This document shows, piece after piece, positions 12,401 to 23,169 of a stretch of DNA of 64,000 nucleotides. This DNA is from Galerina marginata. Its lineage: Eukaryota; Basidiomycota; Agaricomycetes; Agaricales; Galerinaceae. Within the stretch, counting starts at the first letter, position 1. Every line of letters starts with the position of its first letter. The translations under genes were made by a program, and so were the position numbers. Under the pieces are notes generated by a model, which saw only the letters and a list, made by a program, of their open reading frames with translations, was not told where the DNA came from and ran no database searches. The stretch lies in NCBI GenBank assembly GCA_023014335.1, contig JAECYW010000003.1, positions 3,844,001 through 3,908,000 of the forward strand. Reading direction: 5' to 3'.

Positions 12401-15400
12401 AAAATGTCATTGTTTGTTGGACAACCATGATTTTGCGCCAAAAAAGTGAATGGATGCCGCATTTACGGGTCAGGACCATCTATTTGCGTACTTTGAGAGT
12501 TAAATTTAACCTAAATGTGCTGTATTTATGTGTTTCCACCTCAATTATTGCCATTTATATCCTCCAAAGAAAATACGTTTAAGGTCTCGCTAGGACCCCC
12601 CCCCTCCCAGGATGATGTGCCGGCATTTGCCGATCCCTACCCCTTGGTAGGACCGTTACCCCGGTTGCTAGGGAGTAGGACTGGATCTCGAAATCAGGAT
12701 TAATACGGTGCTGATGTCTGTGATTTACCAGTCAGATGATAGAAGAATAAGAAAATGATGGGAGTACTCACTGACAAAAACGACACTCTTCTCTACTGTT
12801 GACGGTGTCGAAAAATGTCCATACGTCCCGCGCCTTCCGTTTTTTTGCTTCCCTGGTCTCGCGTCGTTCATGTTGGTAAGACCTTCGATGACTGTGCATT
12901 CCAGCGCGAGGTGTTCCACGTGCTCGCGGCGCCTGAGGTGTATGTGCAGCAAGTGGAGGAAGACGAGTCCCAGACATTGGTGTTTCGTTGAGTTCTGTCT
13001 CGGATGGGCTAGGGTTCGGACACCTTATGCAGGCAGTATTATATATGAATCACAGTGTCTTGCCTAACTAGTGTTATACGTCCACAGTGTGTTTGGCCAG
13101 TGTCTGCCAAAAGGCAGTCCCCATGCATTTTGCATGTACTAGGCCTGGGGATCCCGGGGATGCGTATTTTTGTGCCCTAGGGGGGCGGGCATACTCAGGA
13201 TGACGTCGGGCACTGTATGTAGGGTGCTGCTCATCATTTGGGCGCTTTTGGGCGCGCTTAGGCGCGGGAAAAAATCACTCAGGGTCTCTAAATATTGATG
13301 GGCATTAATTTTTGCTGCTGCTCGTCATTGGGGGCGCTTTTTGGCGCGGAAAAAGCGCCCAGGGGTCGGCATTGGTACCCACATTCCATCTGGGATGTTG
13401 GTCACCCCGTAGGGAGGGCGGGATGGGGCGTAAAAAAAATGTAACGGATGCCAGAAGTCCCGCCGGGGTCCTCGTGCCATTTTAGGACGCGTCGCGCGCC
13501 TTTTCGGTACCTGTAGCAAGCGCGTTAAAAATAGATTCTTTCAGTTTTCGCGGTATTTTGCCTTTATTTTTTGTTTCCCCTCATTTATTAATACATAGTT
13601 GTGATGCCCTTTAAAATGCGAATCTAATGATATAAATTTTATTGCTAAAAGAGTACGGCAAGGGGTTTAACGAAAGACGATCGTACGCAGCACCCGCCAC
13701 ACGAGCGCTAAAAATAGATTTCCTCGAAAGCGAACCGTTTTTACCCTCCATTGGGCTCAAATGACTGCTCCCCCTGCTTCTGTAGATATAGCTGAACTCT
13801 GTAGGTAATTCTGAGCCTAATGATACCAATTTTGCAGTTAAAAAGCCAGGGGAAGGCCTGGTCATCTCCTCAATACTCTTTCTTGCAATTTTATGTAGGG
13901 TAACTGTTTAATATCATTAACCCTTACACTATCGACCACAAAAACTATGTATGAGAGACGCGTTAATGAGCGTGAACCGCTAGGGTGTTCACGCTCATTA
14001 ACGCTTGGACACGGGAGCAGCTCCACCCTTCACCACCCCACCCAGCTTTCTCTATCGTCTGCCCGTACAATCCCATCCGTCGCTGGGGTTTCAGGTGTTC
14101 GTTATAGGGTTCCTTGTCCTCCGTTCGTCGCGGGTCACTCTCTGGCCTCGTAGGTGGAAGTGCAAGGCACGGTCTAGTGATTCGACGCCTTCGATATGCA
14201 GGGGCACGGGTAACAAAACGACGGCGTCGTTGCCCCCATGCCACCTCGGATCGCGAGGTACTGCTCCTGCCTACCCTGGAGGCTTCGTATCAGAGGGGCA
14301 GAAGCACTGGTAATGCTGCTGCCTCCCCGGTACCTCGTATGGCGACGTCGGGAGGTGGTGGCCAAGGCGAGCTGGTTTCGGTAACCGAGGCGGGACGGCG
14401 ATGGCTCGGATTCTGCGTCGGCGGGCAATGAGGGCGTTTGGCGACGGCGCTAGCCACCAACATGAGCAAAGGCGGTGAGGGTTCGAGGTACGGAGACAAC
14501 GATGTTGCCTCCTCCCCGCTACCCCGCCACAGCCATCAGCGGGTCGTGCTACTGGTTTTCCCCCTGGTCGCAACGCTTTGTATGGGGAGAAAGCGGACGT
14601 GGGGTTGGGAAGTGGTGATGGAGGCAGGTAGGCCCATCCCCACCGGAAACGAGCCCCAGCCTTCGACGTGAGCGAAGGCGGGAGCATGGGCACTGATTAA
14701 CGTCGACGTAGCCGTCGTCGTGCCTTCAGTGGCCGTTCCCACTTTCGTCGATCACTTGGCCGGAATAGTGATCAGCAAATAGACCGAAGGGTTTGGGGTG
14801 TTGAGGGCATTGATAGGGCAGCAGCGGCGCTGCTGCTCATCCTGCCCATCGCAGTTACTTCGCCTGGGGAGATGACGAACGCCGAGTTGAGAGCTGATGG
14901 CGCAGGCAGGTCGGATTCTGCATAGAAAACGAAGGGGACGGCCTATGGTTAGAAGGAGCGACGTCGGGGGTGGAAAACTGCGAGACAAGTCGAAATAGAC
15001 TCGTCTCGCGACGCACCACGCGGGTCTCCCTCTCCAGGGTCTCCCCTTGTCGTCCTTCACCTCCATATCCCATCGAGAATCCATATCCCATCGAAGACAC
15101 CTGGGACGTCGGCCCACGACCCTCGATAGCGGGGGCTCGCAACGTGGCACGAAGTTTGTAACATCCTAAATAGCTTAGCAACACACAATTTCAGTAATAT
15201 AACATATGTATCATCTAACAAAACACATACCACACATGTTCTTAAAGCCTTGAACGCGGTGAGAGGGAAGACGAAGAGAGAGGGAGTCCGTGGTGGTGGT
15301 CAAGCGCAAGATCAAACTGCTTTGATGGCGGTTGATCTGAGGTTCGGCGTGTTCGGACAACGATGTGATTGGCTGGCTCAATCGGGCCGACCAATCCGTT

Positions 15401-18400
15401 GCTGCTGGTTGCCTATTGTCGACGTCTCGGACGACGTTGACATGAGCTCTGGAGGCAGGAATTAGTGTTAGGGTGTATTTGAACATATATACCGACCTTC
15501 TAGACCATGTTCGAGAGTAAACTTGACTCCTTATTGTTATAACACGGCTTTTCACCACTCCGCGTGGTGATTTCCGACTTTCAGGAGGTTCGAGGTCGAG
15601 GATTCAAAAGCTTTAGGCTTTTATAAGACGCAGATAATGCATTGATAAGGTTATATACATTATTTAAATAGGTCTCAGATAGTTTACAAAGGGTATTATC
15701 GTTAGGAACATCTTAAACCTTTAGCTGCTAGCTCCAATGCACGAACTCACGAAGATTTCCTGCTCACTTTTCGTAGCTCTACATACACTCAGTGTATTTA
15801 AATAGCATTTTCTAGTCCTTAATTTTTTAAAGGATACAAATGGGTTCTATACTACGTATGTAGGTCTATCCTACGCAATCCCGCCTCTTGGATGTACTTC
15901 AGAGCGCCCAATGACGTTCGAAACGTCGTCGAGCACTCGGTGTTCGCCCGGCCCGACTTGATCAACAACCGATCAACAACGTTGATCTGGCTTCTCCACC
16001 AACCACCAACACCTGCCTCCACCCTCGCTCGTCCCGCCCTTCAAGACCTCAAAGAGTCTTTTGTAAGTCATTGAATTTCTGTTTTATTTCCTTTTCTAAC
16101 CTCTATCTCGACTGATAGCTGTCCAACGAGGCCAGCAATCGTCGTAACCGCGTCGCGTGCCCCTCGCATCGAGCATGTGGGCCGGCGCATTGGGCCTCGA
16201 GGTGTAGGGTGGGTAGAGGTGGTGGGAGTAAGAGGGATGGGGAGAGCCTGAGGACGACCAGTCGCGATACGCCACCGACGCACGCAGCGACCGCGAACGA
16301 TGGCCCAAGTACCTTCACATACAGACAACATCGAAGCCACGTACACCGCAGCCCCAACGCCCTCCGGACGCCCACTACGAACCCAACCGTCGTTGCAGCC
16401 ACGCACACTGCAGCCACGCACACTGCAGCCTCGATGCCCCTTTGGACACCCACCACGAACCTAACCGCCTTCACGACGCCTCCCAGCCGCGATAAACCCC
16501 GGACCCCAATCTTACACCACCCCCTTCACAATCCAAGGTGCATAGCGGCGAGCGTTGAATACTCACGCCTGGGAATTCCGCTCGCCGCCCTCACCACTAT
16601 CCTTACAAGGCCACCCAGCTCGACTCGACCCGATTCGGGGAGCTCGATTGTTCAACCCCAGCGTGCACATCGCTCCAGCGCGCCTGCGATACCCACACGA
16701 AGCCATCACGGGCTGCGGAGGCGAGGAGAATGGGGACTAAAGTGATAGCAGGGGCAGGAAAGGTGGCAGGCAGCTGCGTCGGCGGTTTCAGGGGAGGGAG
16801 ATAGGTGGTGACAACGACAGCACAGGCCGCTGCTGGCTACCCCGAAGACGAAACGAGGGTACCAACGGCGGCCTAATTAGCTGCTGTTTCCTCGCCCCTC
16901 TCGTCTTCGAGCCCTTGCATGGGTGTATATGCGGATCGAGTCCCTCACGACTTGATCTTCTCCTCTCCTGCCCGCCCCTCCGAACGCAGGCAAAGGGACG
17001 ACGAACCACAGTGTTCGTCGTCTCGTCAAGCCGCTTCGCTCTGCCTCTTCCTTTCTCACCGCCGCGCCCCACCTTTCCCTTTACATTCGGGTTCGCCTTC
17101 GGTGTTTTGAATGCGAATATTTTGTATTTAGGTGACATTTTTGATATAAGTAGAAGATGTTATAGTATATCCTTTTGAGCCCACTACTATCTGTGTGATT
17201 ATGAGTGAAACTAGCACTTGGGACTCGGTATTACTGAGAGAACTTGTAGGTTTGACCACTGAGTACCTAGTATGTAGGCTAACCTGCCCATCCAAGATGG
17301 TTTCCTTGATAAAATTTGTATCATTATGTTCAGAATTACCCACATAGTTCAGCTATGTCTACAGAGGTAGGGTTCGCCTTCGGTGTTTTGAATGCGAATA
17401 TTTTGTATTTAGGTGACATTTTTGATATAAGTAGAAGATGTTATAGTATATCCTTTTGAGCCCACTACTATCTGTGTGATTATGAGTGAAACTAGCACTT
17501 GGGACTCGGTATTACTGAGAGAACTTGTAGGTTTGACCACTGAGTACCTAGTATGTAGGCTAACCTGCCCATCCAAGATGGTTTCCTTGATAAAATTTGT
17601 ATCATTATGTTCAGAATTACCCACATAGTTCAGCTATGTCTACAGAGGTAGGGGGAGCAATCATTTGAGCCCAATATAGGGCAAAAACGGTAGGTTTTCG
17701 AGGTATTCTATTTTTAGATCTCATCCAGCGGGGCTGCATATAGTCGTGTCTCGTTATACCCCTTCCAGTACTCTTCTGGCTCTAAATTCTATATCATTAG
17801 ATTCGTATTTTATAGGACATTACGATTATGCATTAATATATGGAGGGAAACAAAAATTAAAGGTAAAATACTGCGAAAACTGAAAGAATCTATTTTTATC
17901 GCACCTGCAACAGGGACCGAAAAGGCGCGCGACGCGTCCTAAAATGGCACGAGGACCCCGGCGGGACTTCTGGCATCCGTTACATTTTTTTTACGCCCCA
18001 TCCCGCCCTCCCTACGGGGTGACCAACATCCCAGATGGAATGTGGGTACCAATGCCGACCCCTGGGCGCTTTTTCCGCGCCAAAAAGCGCCCCCAATGAC
18101 GAGCAGCAGCAAAAATTAATGCCCATCAATATTTAGAGACCCTGAGTGATTTTTTCCCGCGCCTAAGCGCGCCCAAAAGCGCCCAAATGATGAGCAGCAC
18201 CCTACATACAGTGCCCGACGTCATCCTGAGTATGCCCGCCCCCCTAGGGCACAAAAATACGCATCCCCGGGATCCCCAGGCCTAGTACATGCAAAATGCA
18301 TGGGGACTGCCTTTTGGCAGACACTGGCCAAACGCACTGTGGACGTATAACACTAGTTAGGCAAAGCCCAGTGTTTCATATAAAAATATAGCAGTATAGG

Positions 18401-18881
18401 CTGGTTCGGAAAGGTCTCAGCACCAATGGATGCAGGTGTCCTTGGTGGGTGAAATTGAACGTTAGCGTTGGGCGGCCCAGGGGTGATGAAGGGATTGTCA
18501 TCTTGATCGGCTGGGGCAACTATGAACAACAATTAAATAGGATGAAAGTAAAGAAAGATTTAAATATCAACATACCGGTTTGGCGGCGTGCAGGCCGTTG
18601 AGGGGCGGTTGCTGGATTTTCGGAAATTGTCGGCAGAGTCGATCCTGCTGGCTGGGTGCCACTAGCACCCCCGCGTGCAGTTGTATTGGAGGCAGGAGCT
18701 TGCCCCTCCGGAGCCACTGTTCAAAGTAAATCAATATTTTATCGAAGGAAAACTTGACAGAGTACGCACAGTTGACATGGAAATTGATTTGAGCCGCACC
18801 ATTTGCGTGCAAAGTGGGCGGTGGAACCACTCGCCCACGTTGAGCATGAGTGCGAGGACGCGTTTGGCTGTTAGAAGGCAT
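9422..18881 (-). CDS. hAT transposase, 14 exons, interrupted by two transposons
   Basis: Predicted exons (high to low): 18881-18770, 18716-18576, 18519-18403 joined to 13012-12772, 12717-12647 joined to 12032-11812, 11764-11609, 11541-11299, 11247-11135, 11075-10916, 10863-10720, 10663-10559, 10503-10290, 10223-10138, 10086-9787 and 9733-9422. Every intron has a GT donor and AG acceptor, and the lengths sum to 2736 nt (911 aa plus stop). Family signs: a BED-type zinc finger (DVWTFFDT...CRFC...HLCNEH), catalytic-core segments STMDLWTD, VTLDNASNND and RCFPHIVNLACQ, DVDTRWSSALLMIERAL, and the C-terminal hAT dimerisation region (DYLPIQGSAVPCERVFSSAK). The 5.4-kb and 606-bp insertions fall in exons 3 and 4. 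Removing each with one TSD copy gives an uninterrupted frame, so the gene was probably functional before the insertions. Confidence 0.85.
12041..12646. mobile_element. 606-bp non-autonomous TIR element inside hAT exon 4
   Basis: Termini CAAGGGGTAGGGA (12041) and its inverse TCCCTACCCCTTG (to 12646), with a perfect 8-bp duplication GTAGGACC at 12033-12040 and 12647-12654. It has no coding capacity. The CAAGGG start resembles the ends of the P-like element at 1082-7415, so it may be a relative mobilised by that kind of transposase (inference). Confidence 0.8.
13960..15200 (-). repeat. Dispersed GGGAGACCC-hairpin element, copy 3
   Basis: Minus-strand copy inside the long-TIR element. In reverse complement: a GCCACGTTGCGAGCCCCC block (around 15130-15150), GTGGGCCGACGTC, ACAAGGGGAGACCC and GGGAGACCCGC, then a stem (14980-14991 with 14998-15009) with one mismatched pair. 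The remaining GC-rich interior has many overlapping open frames but no recognisable protein. Confidence 0.5.
15201..15850. other. AT-rich interior of the long-TIR element
   Basis: Lies between the two oppositely oriented repeat segments. No gene recognised. Confidence 0.4.
15851..17060 (+). repeat. Partial plus-strand relative of the GGGAGACCC family
   Basis: Shares with copy 2 a CTCGCTCGTCC segment, TTCAAGA, a TGTAAGT...TAG intron-like stretch (16062-16122), and CGTCGCGTGCCCCTCG...GTGGGCCG (about 16149-16185). The GGGAGACCC pair and the hairpin are not found, so this copy is incomplete or diverged. Confidence 0.4.
17090..17651. repeat. 281-bp tandem duplication
   Basis: Two adjacent copies (17090-17370 and 17371-17651), offset by exactly 281 bp, with no difference seen. 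The same 71-codon open frame occurs in both (minus, 17128-17343 and 17409-17624); it is probably not a gene. The duplication lies in the inner part of the right arm of the long-TIR element and has no counterpart in the left arm, so it arose after insertion or in the last donor copy. Confidence 0.85.
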
Positions 18882-19841
18882 CAGAGGCTGGTGGAATACT
18901 ATTGAAAGAAACCCAACGAACCTTTATACCTCGAGTGGCTTCTTGAAAGATCCCGATAAATTTCACTGGGCAGCCCGCGTTTTCCCTTGACGATAAGCAC
19001 AAGGCAAAGTATGTTCTTTCGAACGAGTGGTGTTGTCAGTACCTGACTGAAAAATGCACGCAAAACAAACAAAAAGGAAGGTACCATTCACCTTACAGCG
19101 GAAACTTGAGCAAAACGGTGAAATGTGGAGCGGGCATAGCAAATCGTGCAACTTTTTTCTGCGCATATTGGGTCACCCCCTATTCACGAGGACAGTCAGA
19201 TGTAGCAATTCCTCACCTCGATGTTCCGTACTGCCCGCGTCCATTGAATTGTACCGCCATCGTCGCAGGGTCAGTGCATTTTGCGCCACTGATATTCAAC
19301 TTCTAAGGCAAAAGAATAGATTATCCAGTTCCCTGAGGCCATGAAATTGCGGAGCTTGGTTAGTGTAAACACTGTATGGAATTGATAAGAAACAAACATC
19401 GGGCCTCGAGGTTATGAGGGAGAGTGCTTCTGTCTGTTATCCTGGATCCAACTCTTATCAGCCTTGATCAGCATGTTGATCACGGAACATCACCAGAATT
19501 GCTCACCACAAAATGAGTTTACCGGATATTTTTCCAATGGCAACATGAATAAAAGGCTGAGAATGTGTAAGGGCATGAGATATACGTTGGTGAATGGAAA
19601 ACAGACAAAGAGGCGTTGAAACCTTCGTCGAACATTAGTTGTTGTGGCCGTATTACATCACCCTGCCATTTCTGGAGTTGAGCCATTAGCTCAGCTGGCT
19701 CAAGCTGGACGCAGCCAGCTGACAAGCCGGCAAAGCTGGGAAAAGGGTCCAAGCTATTGTATTGGCTCAGCTCAGCTTCGATGGGCTCAGCTCATGCGGC
19801 TCAGCTGAGCTGAGCTGAGCAACGGCAACACTAAGTCCATC

Positions 19842-20640
19842 CAGGTTGCTGCTACTGCATCCACCCCTTCCCATACAAAATTTTCAATGAAAATTATATC
19901 GTTAGATTTGTATCTTCGAGGGGATTACAGCCATGAGTTAAGGTAGCTAAAATTCTAACGGGAAGCAATTGCAAAACGCGAAATAGAGAGCAACTGCCAA
20001 ACGTGAGATCCCATCAAAGTGTCTAAAAATAGTGTGCCTGGCGCGCGTTATTTTGGGAACGTCATCCAAACCAATGAGTGCCAATCCATCCATCCCCCGC
20101 CCCCGTGAGGCGCGCAAAGGGTACCATTAGGTAGCGAATATTAATAGGACCCTACTGCAATTTTTTCCGCGTCGGGATCCGCGCTGTACGGCGAGCGCGA
20201 CCCAAAATACAGCATCGGGCAGCCCGGAATAGCATTTTGGGCAGTGTTGACAGCTGTTTGACAGCAGCCCCCGCCCAATATTTCCACGTCATCCATAAGC
20301 ATCCGCGCCAATCCATCCATTCCCGCCCCCCGAGAGGCGCGCAAAGGGTGGGGGCACATATAATAATATTAATGGACCCTGAATATTTTTTTTCCGCGCC
20401 CAAATGCGCCCCCAACAGCGAGCAGCACCCGAAATACAGTTTCCGGGCATCATTTAGGCATTGTTGACACATGTTTACATTGTCCCGCCCCCAACAGCCA
20501 TCAAACACCCTCCCCCGGCACCCCCGGCAGGCATATATGAGCATAATATGTGCTGTTGGCAAGTTTGCCACCTTGGCAAAAGTGTGCTGTGGATATCTGA
20601 CTTTAGTTAGTAGAAATGCTACAGGTCATATATAATTATA
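19842..20640. repeat. Relic arm of a second long-TIR (Mutator-like) element
   Basis: Resembles the right arm of the element at 13021-18402: an ATATCGTTAGATTTGTAT block near 19900, CGCGCC...GCGCCCCCAA...GAGCAGCACCC (about 20395-20430), and a terminus with CTTGGCAAAAGTGTGCTGTGGAT and TTAGTTAG near 20570-20612. It abuts the broken end of the RecQ-like pseudogene. The hAT element appears to have inserted at its other side. Two internal GCGCGCAAAGGGT blocks suggest internal duplication. Confidence 0.5.
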
Positions 20641-20644
20641 GCTG

Positions 20645-21702
20645 CTATGGCTGTGTTGTTAGCTTTTTGTCATCAAAAAATATAAGAACGTGAGGTTGAG
20701 AGTCGGACTCGAACGGCGATTGGAGAAAACATTCGTAATTGCGAACATCTTCGATACTGTTCGTAACTTGATGGGTGGCATAAATGATGTTCGGGCGATT
20801 GGACGTGACATGGACGTAGTCGTAACCAGGCCGGAGCAGCTTTTCTTTCATTAACTGGAGAATATGTGGGGGGAATGTTGCCGAGAAGAAATGCCAGGGT
20901 ATGGAGGGCCGAAGCAATGCTTTGAGCTTGTGAAGTTTTCCCCAGGCAGGCCGAAACGCAGGTAAACCGTAGAGAGCGAAACCAGCAGTATAAAACGAGT
21001 GTGCCTCATCGACACAGAACCGAGAAACGAGAGCCTGGAAGCTAGGGTGTCGCAATGACACAGCCATTCACGGGAAATGTCCCTCCGGCGTTCGAAAAAT
21101 TTGTTCGACGGTGACAATAAGGAGCTGTGCGTGCATTTCAACACCCTGCTTAGTGGAGAATATGTTTTCCTACGAATATTTGAGTATATGCGTGTGCTAA
21201 ACGTTATGAAATGACAACTTACGGACCACCAAGTGGAGTCGCGGGGGGTGTCTTCATTGATAGCGACAGCGTGAATGCCAAAACGTGCCGTAAATTTGTT
21301 TGCTTGGCTCTTTTGAAGTCTCTTGAGAGGAGACACGACGATTGTAACCTTCTTCTTCGCAGGGTCGTTGAGCAAGGTACAGAGAGCGATTGGCAAAGTT
21401 TTACCACTTCCAGTTCCAGCAGAAATCAAGCTATCACGGCCGCGTTGGTCGGCAAGAATCGAGCGGAGCTGCATTTCACGAGGTACTATCTTTCCTTGAG
21501 TAACAGCCCAGCACACCAGGGCGCTTCGAAGACATATTGCACAGTCCAAAGCTGCCAGTTCTCGGAGGTAATCTTGCGGTAGACAGGTTGACAGTTCAGA
21601 AATTGAGGCAACAAGAGCAGAGATAGCCGTGTCCGAAGCTTTTCTCAGGAAATTTAACCTTTCGTTCAAAGTTGGTACATAAGAAATAGGCTCGGAAGCC
21701 AT
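20645..21702 (-). pseudogene. RecQ-like DEAH helicase, truncated and with a premature stop
   Basis: Minus-strand exon 1 is 21702-21223 (160 codons from ATGGCTTCC), intron 21222-21170 (GTAAGT...TAG), and exon 2 starts at 21169. Helicase motifs seen: motif I SAGTGSGKT, motif Ia VVSPLKRLQKSQ, motif II VDEAH, motif III FSATFPPHI. In exon 2 an in-frame TGA (21070-21068) stands between GHFP and MAVSLR, where a CGA (Arg) codon would restore the frame; this would be one C-to-T change. The frame then continues to about 20645, where it stops against a transposon arm, so the second RecA domain and all downstream parts are absent. Related helicase copies are often repeat-associated in fungi (family knowledge). 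Confidence 0.75.
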
Positions 21703-21724
21703 GGAACTCGAGGGCAAGTGCAAG

Positions 21725-23161
21725 TAAGGTAGGGGCCACCAGGAACCGGCTAGCTTACGTAATCGCTTACATAAGCGGCAAAATGTGGGCTCCAGGAAAA
21801 AACAAAAATTTTAGGATGTTTTTTCCCTCGGAAATGGGTGAAAGATGGATGAAAATATTTTTAATTATACTGAATTGAAATAAAGACATTGGAGCTCATT
21901 ATAATGGCCGAACGATGGGGAATTCTAACTGCAAGGCAAAGCCTAGGTGTGACGGAGGTGTCGGAAGCAGCTGCCGCTCGGCCCGATGATCTTTCACCTA
22001 CCTAATATAGTAAGTTACGTAATAACCCTAACCCTAAGTCGCGGCAAAATCTTGGGGTCGGAAATTCGAAAAGTTGTAGAATGAATGGGAAAGCACGAAA
22101 AAACACTTAGAAAAAAAATCAGATTTTTTCAAGATTGGTTAATAACTCTCCCAAAAGTTATTCAATTTTAATTCTGTTTCCTGGGAGCTGCAAGGACGTC
22201 CAATAGCTTCAATCCTCTGGTTTTAGAATTGTAAGAAATTGTCTTGTGGCTGAGGTATAGCGAGCTCGTTGTCTGCTTACATAAGCTAGTTGGTTCCTGG
22301 TGGCCCCTACCTTGGCGGTCTAACTATAGGTGTGGCCTCCACGAAAAGAATTAATTAATTAATTAATTGATCGCAGAGAGAGAGAAGGGGACGGAGAAAT
22401 TAATATACTCCCTCCCACTTCGATGTAGTCTCTTGAAAAATTTACATTTTGAACCTCGTAGATAGCGAATTGGAATAGAGCAAAAAGATAGAAATTTTCC
22501 GGCGCCTGCGGCGCAATCTCCGGGTGCCAAAAGGCCCCGCGGAAAACTCATCTGCGCACGCTTGTGCTAAACAGCCGCGCCGGTGAGATAAAATTTTAGC
22601 ATAGAATACTATTACCTTACCGTATCTCTTAGAATACGCTTGTTTAAATATTTAATCACCCATGCAGTCCAGGATCAGTGGGTTCCAAGCCTCAAAATGG
22701 TAGGAAATCGTGTTTTGCACCGATTTCTAGACAGAATTTCGCGCTATTCTCAAATTTGAATTGGCTAATATGCTTATATATTTGTTAGTTCCAAACTACT
22801 CAAGTTTTGTGGAAGGAAGTGGCATATTCATCCTTGAATGGTCAATTTACTGACCAGATCCACCAGTGAAGCTATTTAAACAATTCATTTACTACATTAC
22901 ATTAAATGTACATGGCTTAAAGGCTATTTAGACTTGTATTCAAATAGTCAGAGAACAAATTTGAATTTTTTCAGGTTGATCCAAGATATGTGGAAGGCTG
23001 CAGGGCCTCGTCGAGGTGCTCTCTCTGCCAAATTTCAGCTTCCTAAAGAAGTAAGTCGCGTTAGCTAATGTGGTAAGTCGTGTGAACAAATGTAGTAAGT
23101 CAATTCAAACTCAGTTACCTCTGAGGCAGGCCACACCTATAGTTAGACCGCCCCTACCTTA
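21725..23161. mobile_element. 590-bp TIR element, split by a second element
   Basis: Left end TAAGGTAGGGGCCACCAGG at 21725 and its inverse ending CCCCTACC...TTA at 23161, once the nested element is ignored. Flanks AGTGCAAG (21717-21724) and GGTGCAAG (23162-23169) match at 7 of 8 bases. Inserted about 22 bp upstream of the RecQ-like ATG. No coding capacity. The interior holds TAACCCTAACCCTAAG near 22024. Confidence 0.7.
22314..23152. mobile_element. 839-bp TIR element nested in the preceding one
   Basis: A 25-bp inverted repeat, apparently perfect, starting GGCGGTCTAACTATAGGTG at 22314 and ending at 23152, with an 8-bp duplication CCTACCTT (22306-22313 and 23153-23160). It inserted into the right terminus of the older element. 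No protein-coding frame of note. It includes an ATTAATTAATTAATT stretch near 22350-22370. Confidence 0.8.
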
Positions 23162-23169
23162 GGTGCAAG

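Larger units (their letters stand above)
13021..18402. mobile_element. Mutator-like element with long TIRs, no transposase
   Basis: A 5382-bp insert in the hAT gene, flanked by the 8-bp duplication GGTTCGGA (13013-13020 and 18403-18410). Long inverted repeats run inward from both ends: about 13083-13520 is nearly identical in inverse to 17915-18345, and weaker similarity continues to about 13840 and 17590. The arms include GCGCCC-rich and GGCCTGGGGATCCCGGG segments. The interior has no transposase and holds two oppositely oriented segments related to the GGGAGACCC-hairpin family. Long TIRs with an 8- to 9-bp duplication fit Mutator-like elements; this assignment is an inference. Confidence 0.7.
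9215..19833 (-). mobile_element. hAT transposon, 10.6 kb including two nested insertions
   Basis: Inverted ends: TAGTGTTGCCGTTGCTCGGC near 9219 and GAGCAACGGCAACACTA ending at 19833, both continuing into GCTCAGCT-rich subterminal repeats. The flanks AGTCCATG (9207-9214) and AGTCCATC (19834-19841) resemble an 8-bp duplication, but four bases (ATGC) separate the left one from the TAGTG terminus, so the left boundary is uncertain by a few bases. A hAT transposase gene lies inside on the minus strand. Without the nested elements it would be about 4.6 kb, a normal autonomous hAT size. Confidence 0.8.

Noticed and set aside
17128..17624. Two identical 71-codon minus-strand open frames
   Set aside because: They come only from the 281-bp tandem duplication and have no recognisable features.
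22024..22041. Telomere-like TAACCCTAACCCTAAG
   Set aside because: Only about two and a half repeats, inside a small transposon; not a chromosome end.
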